From contig CATAMV010000057.1 in NCBI GenBank assembly GCA_949487855.1, forward strand, positions 1-45,354: a stretch of 45,354 nucleotides of DNA. The letters are read 5' to 3'. The translations under genes were made by a program, and so were the position numbers. This stretch comes from Bacteroidota bacterium. GTDB taxonomy: Bacteria; Bacteroidota; Bacteroidia; Flavobacteriales; Flavobacteriaceae. Positions 1 to 6,097 of this stretch are shown here, piece by piece. Position 1 is the first letter of the stretch; each line of letters starts with the position of its first letter. Below the pieces are notes generated by a model. That model saw only the letters and a program-made list of their open reading frames with translations. It had not been told where the DNA came from and did not search any database.

Positions 1-53
1 CGTGAAGCACTAGATCCTAAGTCTAGCGTGTCTACCAATTTCACCACACCCGC
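1..53 (-). tRNA. tRNA-Leu (TAG), 5' part only
   Basis: On the minus strand the first 53 bases read as the 5' part of a leucine tRNA: acceptor strand GCGGGTG, a D arm with GGTAGACACGC, and an anticodon stem CTAGA/TCTAG enclosing the loop CTTAGGA, so the anticodon is TAG. The variable arm, T arm and 3' acceptor strand lie beyond the left edge of the window. A related broken copy lies just upstream at 91-140. Confidence 0.85.
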
Positions 54-90
54 TTGTCTATTAGACGATGTGAACTTGCTTGTGTTTTAT

Positions 91-140
91 CAGCGTGCCT
101 GCCTGTCGGCAGACAGGTCAACCAATTTAACCACACCCGC
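91..140 (-). pseudogene. tRNA-Leu-like 5' relic interrupted by a palindromic repeat
   Basis: On the minus strand, from position 140, 21 of 23 bases match the 5' end of the adjacent tRNA-Leu (GCGGGTGTGGTTAAATTGGT). A 20-bp imperfect palindrome (98-117) follows, and then the tRNA-like sequence CACGCTG resumes at 97. The similarity ends after that, so no anticodon arm, T arm or 3' end can be built. I infer a decayed duplicate of the neighbouring tRNA with a short palindromic element inserted in its D arm. Confidence 0.6.
98..117. repeat. 20-bp palindromic element inside the tRNA relic
   Basis: The sequence CCTGCCTGTCGGCAGACAGG folds on itself: outer CCTG/CAGG and inner CTG/CAG arms pair around the centre, with one mismatch and one G-T pair. 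It sits exactly between two blocks of tRNA-like sequence. Short GC-rich palindromes of this sort are dispersed in many flavobacterial genomes; this is from memory and needs a genome-wide count. Confidence 0.5.
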
Positions 141-328
141 AAGTGGAGCGCAAATATAAGGATGTTTAACAAATTTGTAATGCCTTTGTAGGACATAAAA
201 AATACTGTTGCAATCCTTTAAGTGATGTATTTCTTTAAAAACTAATCCTTTTACTTATTGAATAAAACAACGCTATTAACATTCAATTAATAGTAAATCC
301 TTATTTATGTAAATAAAATTTAACTAAT

Positions 329-757
329 ATGAACGAAATAGAAGTTTTTAACGGCACCCAATTGGCGCTAATTGCCAACGGAATTTACCTAGTGACTTTC
401 ACAGCACTAGTCTTTATAACATTTAGATTGATTCGGTTTCAACGAGAGAATGAAGCCAATATTTTTGGTAAAATTCTTGTGACTATTTTTGGTCTATGCT
501 CAACTTTTTATGGATACTCCGTTTTTTCATACTTAAGGAATATCCAATTAGGGCAGTCTTATAGACTTTCGGCACTAAAAGAGAGCGGAGTTGAACTATC
601 GCCATGGGCACAAAGCATCGTGGATTTTACCCAATATACAGTACAGGATGGGTTACCACTACCCTTTTCGCCTGAACCTGCTGCAATTGTGTTTGTCGTA
701 ACCTTTGCCGTCATGGTTATTGCAGGTGTTTGGCTTAACCTTTCTAAATCAGAATAA
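329..757 (+). CDS. Unknown membrane protein (3 predicted helices)
   Basis: The 142-residue product is not recognised. Hydrophobic segments at about residues 13-32, 46-68 and 118-138 suggest three transmembrane helices. Between the second and third lies a polar loop of about 50 residues (SPWAQSIVDFTQYTVQDG) that would lie on one face of the membrane. The start is ATG after an A+T-rich leader. The next gene follows after 17 bp on the same strand and also encodes a small membrane protein, so the two are probably co-transcribed, with a terminator after the second. Base composition resembles that of the neighbours. No catalytic motif is visible. Confidence 0.7.
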   Translation: MNEIEVFNGTQLALIANGIYLVTFTALVFITFRLIRFQRENEANIFGKILVTIFGLCSTFYGYSVFSYLRNIQLGQSYRLSALKESGVELSPWAQSIVDFTQYTVQDGLPLPFSPEPAAIVFVVTFAVMVIAGVWLNLSKSE

Positions 758-774
758 TTTTAAAAATCAATCTC

Positions 775-1179
775 ATGAAAATTAAAGCAATAATTAAAAT
801 TTCAATTGCACTATTGTTTTTGCAATTAGTTCCGCTACTCATAAGCTTTTTTTCGCCAGAATTTAAATTGGCCTTAATTACAGAAAGTTTTGGCAACACC
901 CCTTCTCAGGATGCAGTAAAAATGTTTGAATTATTTTCTTTGGTAGTTGGACTAATGGGGATTGGCATCTGCTTGTTGATGTACGGTGTTCTAACCTTCA
1001 CCGACTTGATGGTTTTAAGACGCCTTTCATTTTTATTCTTTATGTTGATGGGCTTTTTTGCATTACCTGACTTAATTGGTGCCATTAAAGGAAATCCAAC
1101 GGCTCCATTGCCTGTCATTATTTTAAATTTAATAATGATTGTGCTATTGCTGTACGGATCTAAAAGAGGAACTGCTTAG
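775..1179 (+). CDS. Unknown small membrane protein (4 predicted helices)
   Basis: The 134-residue product is not recognised. It has an N-terminal hydrophobic stretch (residues 7-27), which could be a signal anchor, and three further hydrophobic segments at about 50-70, 82-100 and 111-128, compatible with four membrane helices. The start is ATG, 17 bp after the stop of the preceding membrane protein gene. A clear intrinsic terminator lies about 35 bp past the stop, which suggests a two-gene unit ending here. A 70-residue minus-strand ORF inside it is a shadow. Nothing indicates an enzymatic role. Confidence 0.7.
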   Translation: MKIKAIIKISIALLFLQLVPLLISFFSPEFKLALITESFGNTPSQDAVKMFELFSLVVGLMGIGICLLMYGVLTFTDLMVLRRLSFLFFMLMGFFALPDLIGAIKGNPTAPLPVIILNLIMIVLLLYGSKRGTA

Positions 1180-1213
1180 AAAGGTTTGTTACTATCTAAC
1201 AATTATAGAAAAT

Positions 1214-1238
1214 AAAAGCTCCTTTATGGGGCTTTTTT
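1214..1238 (+). terminator. Intrinsic terminator after the two membrane protein genes
   Basis: The arms AAAAGCTCC and GGGGCTTTT pair over nine positions (one T-G wobble) around a TTTAT loop and run into a T tract. It would end the 329-1179 transcript. It also makes the ORF-track start of the next gene at 1240 unlikely. Confidence 0.75.
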
Positions 1239-1281
1239 AATGAAGAAAAACAATTTTATACCTTCGTGTAAAATTTATTCC

Positions 1282-2679
1282 ATGCAAGCATTCAGCACAT
1301 ATATAACAAAACATAAAAATCGCTTTTTAGACGAATTGTTTTCACTTATTCGGATTCCATCCATAAGTGCTGATTCTGCCTATGCGCAACACATGGAAGC
1401 TGCTGCAAAAGCAGTACAAGTAGCATTAAAAAATGTGGGCTGCACCCACACCGAATTGTGCCCCACAAAAGGATATCCCATTGTGTATGGTGAAAAAATG
1501 ATTGATTCCAAACTACCTACCGTTTTGGTTTATGGGCATTATGACGTGCAGCCACCCGACCCCTTAGACCTTTGGGAAACTCCACCCTTTGAGCCTGAAA
1601 TTCGCAAAACAGATCTCCACCCTGAGGGAGCAATTTTTGCTCGTGGTGCATGTGACGACAAAGGGCAAATGTTTATGCACATCAAAGCCATGGAGGTAAT
1701 GGATCAAAACGGGGGTCTGCCCTGCAATATCAAATTTATGATTGAAGGCGAAGAAGAAGTGGGCAGTGACAACCTAGAAGATTTTGTTCGTACCAACACC
1801 AAAAAACTTGAGAATGATGTGATTCTTATTTCAGATACGGGCATGATCGCCAATGATATTCCGTCTATCACCACCGGATTGCGTGGACTTAGCTATGTGG
1901 AAGTTGAAGTGACAGGACCTAATCGGGATTTACACTCTGGATTGTATGGTGGAGCAGTTGCCAACCCGATTAACATCTTGACACAAATGATTGCTTCCCT
2001 CCATGATGAAAACAACCACATTACCATTCCCGGTTTTTACAACAATGTAGAAATCGTAAGCGCTGCTGAACGTGCTGAAATGTCGAAAATTCCATTCGCA
2101 TTAGACGCATACAAAAATGTACTTGACATTAAAGCGGTTCATGGAGAGGAAAGCTACACCACGCTGGAACGAAAATCTATTCGTCCAACTTTGGACGTAA
2201 ACGGTATTTGGGGAGGCTATACGGGTGAAGGTGCTAAAACCGTTATTGCGAGTAAGGCATATGCTAAAATATCGATGCGATTAGTTCCGAACCAAAAATC
2301 AGAAAAAATAACGAAGCTGTTTACCGAACATTTTATGTCACTTGCTCCAAAAGGAGTGACTGTAAAAGTAACGCCGCATCACGGAGGCGAAAGCTATGTC
2401 ATGCACCCCGATGGTTTGGAATTTCAGGCAGCGTCGAAAGCTTATTTGGAAACATTTGGAAAAAAACCCCTTCCTGTTCGTGATGGTGGAAGTATTCCCA
2501 TAGTGGCACTGTTTGAAGAAACTCTTAAAAGCAAAACCGTGCTTATGGGCTTTGGTCTAGACAGCGATGCCATCCACTCCCCCAACGAACATTTTGGGGT
2601 ATTTAATTTTTTAAAAGGAATTGAAACCATACCGCATTTTTATCATCATTTTACGGCTTTGCATCAAGCAAATCAATAA
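1282..2679 (+). CDS. M20 family dipeptidase
   Basis: This is a metallopeptidase of family M20 (ArgE/DapE/carnosinase type) of 465 residues, which would hydrolyse dipeptides or related amides with two metal ions. Visible motifs are the first metal-binding block VYGHYDVQPP (residues about 82-91), GACDDKG (about 121-127) with the bridging Asp, the catalytic block EGEEEVGS (about 153-160), the lid-domain motif LHSGLYGG, and the C-terminal ligand motif DAIHSPNE. I chose the ATG at 1282 over the ORF-track start at 1240. The family begins close to the hydrophobic N-terminal helix, and 1240 lies at the end of a terminator T tract. No signal peptide is evident, so it is probably cytoplasmic. Its 3' end overlaps the convergent hemW by 29 bp. 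The substrate is unknown. Confidence 0.93.
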   Translation: MQAFSTYITKHKNRFLDELFSLIRIPSISADSAYAQHMEAAAKAVQVALKNVGCTHTELCPTKGYPIVYGEKMIDSKLPTVLVYGHYDVQPPDPLDLWETPPFEPEIRKTDLHPEGAIFARGACDDKGQMFMHIKAMEVMDQNGGLPCNIKFMIEGEEEVGSDNLEDFVRTNTKKLENDVILISDTGMIANDIPSITTGLRGLSYVEVEVTGPNRDLHSGLYGGAVANPINILTQMIASLHDENNHITIPGFYNNVEIVSAAERAEMSKIPFALDAYKNVLDIKAVHGEESYTTLERKSIRPTLDVNGIWGGYTGEGAKTVIASKAYAKISMRLVPNQKSEKITKLFTEHFMSLAPKGVTVKVTPHHGGESYVMHPDGLEFQAASKAYLETFGKKPLPVRDGGSIPIVALFEETLKSKTVLMGFGLDSDAIHSPNEHFGVFNFLKGIETIPHFYHHFTALHQANQ

Positions 2680-3793
2680 GAAATAAATCGGCTGAAATGC
2701 CGTCAGCTAAAAAAGCTCCTTTACGTGTGGTCTTTAATGAATTGGCTTCAATATGAAGTAATTTTTCATCGATAAAACGTTGCGCTTGTTGTTCCAAATG
2801 AATCCGATATTGCTTTCCTAAATCCTGTTCCATTAGACTTAATGAAACCCCCCAAGAAGCGCGTAGCCCTATCATGATGGCTTCATTAAATTTATCAACC
2901 ACACTCAATTTTTCTACTGTGTGTGGCAGTCTATCAGTTTCGATATTTTTCATGTACGCGGCATTGTTGCTCACATTCCAATATCGTTGTGCGCCATCGA
3001 AACCGTGCGCCGATGGGCCTATGCCCAAATAAGACTTTCCTCTCCAGTACGCCGTGTTATTTTTGGAATGGTATCCAGGCTTTCCAAAACTGGAAAGCTC
3101 GTAATGTTCATAGCCATTTGCTGTAAGCGTATCTACCAAGTACAAAAACTGTTCCTCAACATCATTTTCATCAAGCAAAGAGACAACCCCTTTTTTTACA
3201 AAATGTTCCAATGCTGTTTTTGGTTCTAAGGTTAAGGCATACGACGAAATATGCGGAACATCAAGCGTTAATGCAGTTTCAAGATTTCTTTTCCAATCGG
3301 AAAATGTGGTATGCGGTGTGCCAAAAAGCAAATCAATTGATACATTATCAAAAAGTTCCTGTGCCCAAATCACCGACTGAACAGCTTCTTTACCATTGTG
3401 CGCACGATTCATCAGCGTGAGCTCTGCATCTTGAAACGACTGCACGCCAATCGACAAGCGGTTAACACCTGTATTTTTTAGTGCTTTCAAGTAAGTTGGT
3501 GTTAAGTCATCAGGGTTTGCCTCCAGTGTAATTTCAGGGTATGCGATAACATCGAATTGCATTCTAATCTCAGCAATAAATTCCGAAATAACTGTTGCAG
3601 AAAGCATGGAAGGAGTGCCACCACCAAAATAGATAGTTTCCACTGGCAGTGCTGCTTCGTTTAAACGCAATCTTAATTCTTTTTTTAAGGCCTCAACCAT
3701 TTCATTTTTATAATCCCCTGATGTGGAAAAATGAAAATTACAGTAATGACATGCCTTTTTACAAAAAGGAATATGAAGATAAATACCCGACAT
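2651..3793 (-). CDS. hemW: Radical SAM heme chaperone HemW
   Basis: This is a radical SAM protein of the HemN/HemW family. The N-terminus MSGIYLHIPFCKKACHYCNF carries the Fe-S-binding CX3CX2C motif (Cys11, Cys15, Cys18). It is followed by YFGGGTPS, LEANPDD and the radical SAM barrel motifs GVQSFQDAEL and HISSYALTLEP. The length (380 residues) and the form CX3CX2C without an extra cysteine fit HemW, a heme-binding chaperone, rather than the oxygen-independent coproporphyrinogen oxidase HemN. The ORF track begins 16 codons earlier, but the family starts at MSGIYLHIPFC, and this ATG lies 2 bp after the ruvC stop. It is likely an operon with ruvC. Confidence 0.93.
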   Translation of the reverse strand: MSGIYLHIPFCKKACHYCNFHFSTSGDYKNEMVEALKKELRLRLNEAALPVETIYFGGGTPSMLSATVISEFIAEIRMQFDVIAYPEITLEANPDDLTPTYLKALKNTGVNRLSIGVQSFQDAELTLMNRAHNGKEAVQSVIWAQELFDNVSIDLLFGTPHTTFSDWKRNLETALTLDVPHISSYALTLEPKTALEHFVKKGVVSLLDENDVEEQFLYLVDTLTANGYEHYELSSFGKPGYHSKNNTAYWRGKSYLGIGPSAHGFDGAQRYWNVSNNAAYMKNIETDRLPHTVEKLSVVDKFNEAIMIGLRASWGVSLSLMEQDLGKQYRIHLEQQAQRFIDEKLLHIEANSLKTTRKGAFLADGISADLFLIDLLDAKP

Positions 3794-3795
3794 CT

Positions 3796-4347
3796 CTATT
3801 TTTTTACACGATGCTCTTGTTGCTTCACAAATGAACTCCACCCCGAGTAGCTTTTTTCGGACTGTTGAGCCGGATTAAAATAATGGCAAACAGCAGCAGC
3901 GAGTCCATCTGTAGCGTCCAAATTTTTAGGAAGAGATTTTAATCCCGTTAATTGTTGTAACATTTTGGCTACCTGTTCTTTGGAGGCATTTCCACTACCC
4001 GTTATTGCCATTTTAATTTTTCGAGGAGAGTATTCGAAAATTTGTAAATCATGAGCAATACCCGCGGCTATTGCAACACCTTGAGCTCTTCCTAATTTTA
4101 ACATCGATTGCACATTTTTTCCAAAAAATGGCGCTTCAAGTGCCATTTCGTCTGGCTTATAGGTTTCAATTAGTTCAGCAGTACGTGAGTAAATATGTCC
4201 AAGACGCACGTAATGACTTTCGTACTTACTAAGTTTTAATTCATTTAGCTGAAGACAGCTGAGTTTAGTTCCTTTCACTTCAATAATTCCAAAACCCATT
4301 ATGGTGGTTCCGGGGTCAACTCCTAGAATAATTCGCGAATCGGACAT
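3796..4347 (-). CDS. ruvC: Crossover junction endodeoxyribonuclease RuvC
   Basis: This is the Holliday junction resolvase that cuts crossed strands in recombination together with RuvAB. The 183-residue protein has the RNase H-like fold signatures: GVDPGT with Asp11, ALEAPFF with Glu71, and the C-terminal acidic pair in NLDATDGLAAA (Asp144, Asp147). All four catalytic carboxylates are therefore present. The length is normal for the family. hemW follows after 2 bp and a lipoprotein gene precedes by 15 bp, both on the same strand, so it is likely within a three-gene transcript. Confidence 0.96.
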   Translation of the reverse strand: MSDSRIILGVDPGTTIMGFGIIEVKGTKLSCLQLNELKLSKYESHYVRLGHIYSRTAELIETYKPDEMALEAPFFGKNVQSMLKLGRAQGVAIAAGIAHDLQIFEYSPRKIKMAITGSGNASKEQVAKMLQQLTGLKSLPKNLDATDGLAAAVCHYFNPAQQSEKSYSGWSSFVKQQEHRVKK

Positions 4348-4362
4348 ATGTAAAAATAGGGA

Positions 4363-4809
4363 TTAATTGCTATTGTTGATTGTAACAGGCAATTCCCAGT
4401 AAACCTCCACAGGAACTTCCAAATTTGTTTTAAAAGCAGGTTGAAACTTAGGTAGTGAAGCCACTACTTCCTCAACAGATGAAAAAACTAAAGGGGGGAT
4501 CTTATTTTTATTTAAATAGTCAAATACTGTAATTTGACCAATCGTATCTACTTTCAGCCTAACAAAGAGTGTGTCTATTAGATCTAGACTTGATATACGG
4601 TTTGAACGTAATTTATTTTGAAGTTTACCTTGAAATATATCTGTAAAACAATTCAAATTCTGGTTGATATTTTCTTTGGGACAATCTGGATATAAAGGGG
4701 GCTCGTCCATTGCTGTCCAATTTATATTTGGCGCCTGAGGTTTCACTTTTGGGGAAGTACACCCAAACGCAAGGAGTAAACTCATCAAAAAAATTTGCCA
4801 AAATTTCAT
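4363..4809 (-). CDS. Lipoprotein with TonB C-terminal-like domain
   Basis: The N-terminus MKFWQIFLMSLLLAFGC is a lipoprotein signal with the lipobox AFGC (Cys17). The C-terminal half (FVRLKVDTIGQITVF...SLPKFQPAFKTNLEVPVEVYWELPV) follows the TonB C-terminal domain pattern: a conserved strand, then a 'lp.f.Pa...g..v.v...lP' ending. Unlike true TonB it has no proline-rich spacer or N-terminal transmembrane anchor, so a TonB energy-coupling role is not supported. The assignment rests on motif resemblance only. It lies 15 bp upstream of ruvC on the same strand and diverges from the DUF456 gene. Confidence 0.7.
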   Translation of the reverse strand: MKFWQIFLMSLLLAFGCTSPKVKPQAPNINWTAMDEPPLYPDCPKENINQNLNCFTDIFQGKLQNKLRSNRISSLDLIDTLFVRLKVDTIGQITVFDYLNKNKIPPLVFSSVEEVVASLPKFQPAFKTNLEVPVEVYWELPVTINNSN

Positions 4810-4876
4810 TTTATAAAAGTAAAAAATAAAGACTTGTTATTGATTGTACCGATGAATAATTTGTATTTTTATAGTT

Positions 4877-5371
4877 ATGGATATTGTACTTTTAATTTTA
4901 GGGGCTTTACTTATAATGTTGGGTATAGCGGGCAGTTTTTTACCTATAATCCCAGGGCCATTAACGAGTTGGTTAGGATTATTATCATTACAATACACAA
5001 GTAAAATAGAGCAAGATTGGGGGTTTTTGGGGTGGACATTGGCAATTGCGATACTCATTATGATATTAGATTATTTAATTCCCATTTGGGGCACCAAAGC
5101 CTTGGGTGGTACAAAAGCAGGTGCTATTGGATCAACCATAGGCTTAGTAGTGGGACTCTTTTTCCCTCCTTTTGGGATTATTTTTGGACCTTTTGTAGGA
5201 GCTTTTGCGGGTGAACTTAGTAAAAACCCTAACCGAAAACTTGCGCTTAAGGCGGCTTTTGGTTCTTTTTTGGGGTTTCTTTCTGGGGTATTTATTAAGT
5301 TTATTGTATCGTTTATATACCTGCTATTTTTTGTTACGGCAGCCTGGAAGGGGTTTGAAAGTTGGTTTTAG
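4877..5371 (+). CDS. DUF456 family membrane protein
   Basis: The 164-residue, strongly hydrophobic protein has the layout of DUF456: an N-terminal helix ending in the motif GSFLPIIPGPLTSW, a second helix (WTLAIAILIMILDYLIPIW), then glycine-rich segments (GGTKAGAIGSTIGLVVGLFFPPFGIIFGPFVGAFAGEL) and a final helix pair. The family is widespread with no established function; the glycine-rich repeats resemble glycine-zipper membrane segments. It is transcribed away from the ruvC cluster with a 67-bp divergent spacer. The start is ATG at 4877; overlapping ORFs in the other frames are shadows. Confidence 0.88.
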   Translation: MDIVLLILGALLIMLGIAGSFLPIIPGPLTSWLGLLSLQYTSKIEQDWGFLGWTLAIAILIMILDYLIPIWGTKALGGTKAGAIGSTIGLVVGLFFPPFGIIFGPFVGAFAGELSKNPNRKLALKAAFGSFLGFLSGVFIKFIVSFIYLLFFVTAAWKGFESWF

Positions 5372-5402
5372 AACCAGAAGCAAAAAGGAAGGCGTTATTT
5401 TT

Positions 5403-5467
5403 TCAAATCACAATACTATACTTATTAAAATACGTGTACTGAAGTTGTTCTGTATCAAATCACAATA
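5403..5467. repeat. Two 13-bp direct repeats beside the cas9 remnant
   Basis: TCAAATCACAATA occurs at 5403-5415 and again at 5455-5467, 52 bp apart, in the short gap between the DUF456 gene and the Cas9 scrap. The core CAAATCACAA resembles one end of known Bacteroidota type II-C CRISPR repeats, which end in ...CAAATCACAAC when reverse-complemented (from memory). The spacing and the lack of a full-length repeat argue against a working array. Confidence 0.4.
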
Positions 5468-5505
5468 AATTTTAACTAAACAAAACAATAAAAACGGATT
5501 CTTCC

Positions 5506-5943
5506 TTAATGCATCTCTGGAACTTTTAAAAGTTTATAAAACGGGGTAATATCGCCAAGTATACTAATGGATACCTTAAACGGGTTGTGCGTAAGCCAAC
5601 CTGTTTTTTTATTACCAAAATTTAAAATTCTTATGTAATTGGGGTAGGTTTGGTCATAAACATTCAAGTCGTAAACATGCCTAAATTCGTAATACTTGCT
5701 AGAAATACGTTGTACACGGTACACATGCTCCCACAAGCTTACACCATTATTTAAGCGATGGTAAATTTCTTTATGACTCAAGCCTAAAATAAAACAGTCG
5801 TTAATATGTAGTGTGGACATAATCATACGTCCATCCAAGGGCAACTGATATGGTGACTCTTTCTTTCTTATACGCTGTACGGCCTCCCAAAATGTTACGA
5901 CATGCTCTTGAAGCTCGTTATCAATGGTTCGTCTTCCAATCAC
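5506..5943 (-). pseudogene. cas9: Cas9 (type II-C) C-terminal remnant
   Basis: The 145-residue reading frame matches only the extreme C-terminal, PAM-interacting part of Bacteroidota type II-C Cas9 proteins. The signature blocks are in order: LQEHVVTFWEAVQR, then MSTLHINDCFILGL (family form close to 'FLFSIQQNEMFILGL'), then LWEHVYRVQRIS..YYEFRH, and NPFKVSISILGDI near the end. The usual protein has about 1,400 residues. The RuvC, REC and HNH regions are absent: upstream of 5943 only about 150 bp remain before ppiD, and an in-frame TGA interrupts that stretch. The start at 5943 is GTG, so it is not a natural initiator. No cas1, cas2 or array is present. I infer a decayed remnant of a lost CRISPR-Cas locus; expression of the fragment cannot be excluded. 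Confidence 0.78.
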
Positions 5944-6075
5944 TATTGTAAATATGGGAAAGTGAGGGTAGGCTGAGTGTGAAAAAATGAATTGGCAAGT
6001 GATATATCGGTTAAAACTACGTTTTCAACCTTTGTATAGCCAAAAAAAGACGATGCTATGTAATGTGATTAAATT

Positions 6076-6090
6076 CCTACAATGAGTAGG
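6076..6090 (-). terminator. Possible weak terminator hairpin after ppiD
   Basis: CCTAC and GTAGG pair perfectly around a 5-nt loop, 8 bp past the ppiD stop on the minus strand, and are followed by an A+T-rich run without a clean T tract. The stem is short, so this is a weak call. Confidence 0.3.
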
Positions 6091-6097
6091 CTTTATG

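Noticed and set aside
3794-3841. N-terminal extension of HemW
   Set aside because: It overlaps the 3' end of ruvC. The family starts at MSGIYLHIPFC, and that ATG lies 2 bp after the ruvC stop.
5372-5505. Functional CRISPR array next to the Cas9 remnant
   Set aside because: Only two 13-bp copies exist, with a 52-bp period and no full-length repeat or regular spacers. This does not support a working array.
5944-6097. Upstream continuation of the Cas9 remnant or a small gene in the gap
   Set aside because: The in-frame extension stops at a TGA. Other frames give only a short open stretch (GYTKVENVVLTDIS...) with no recognisable match, so no gene is called.
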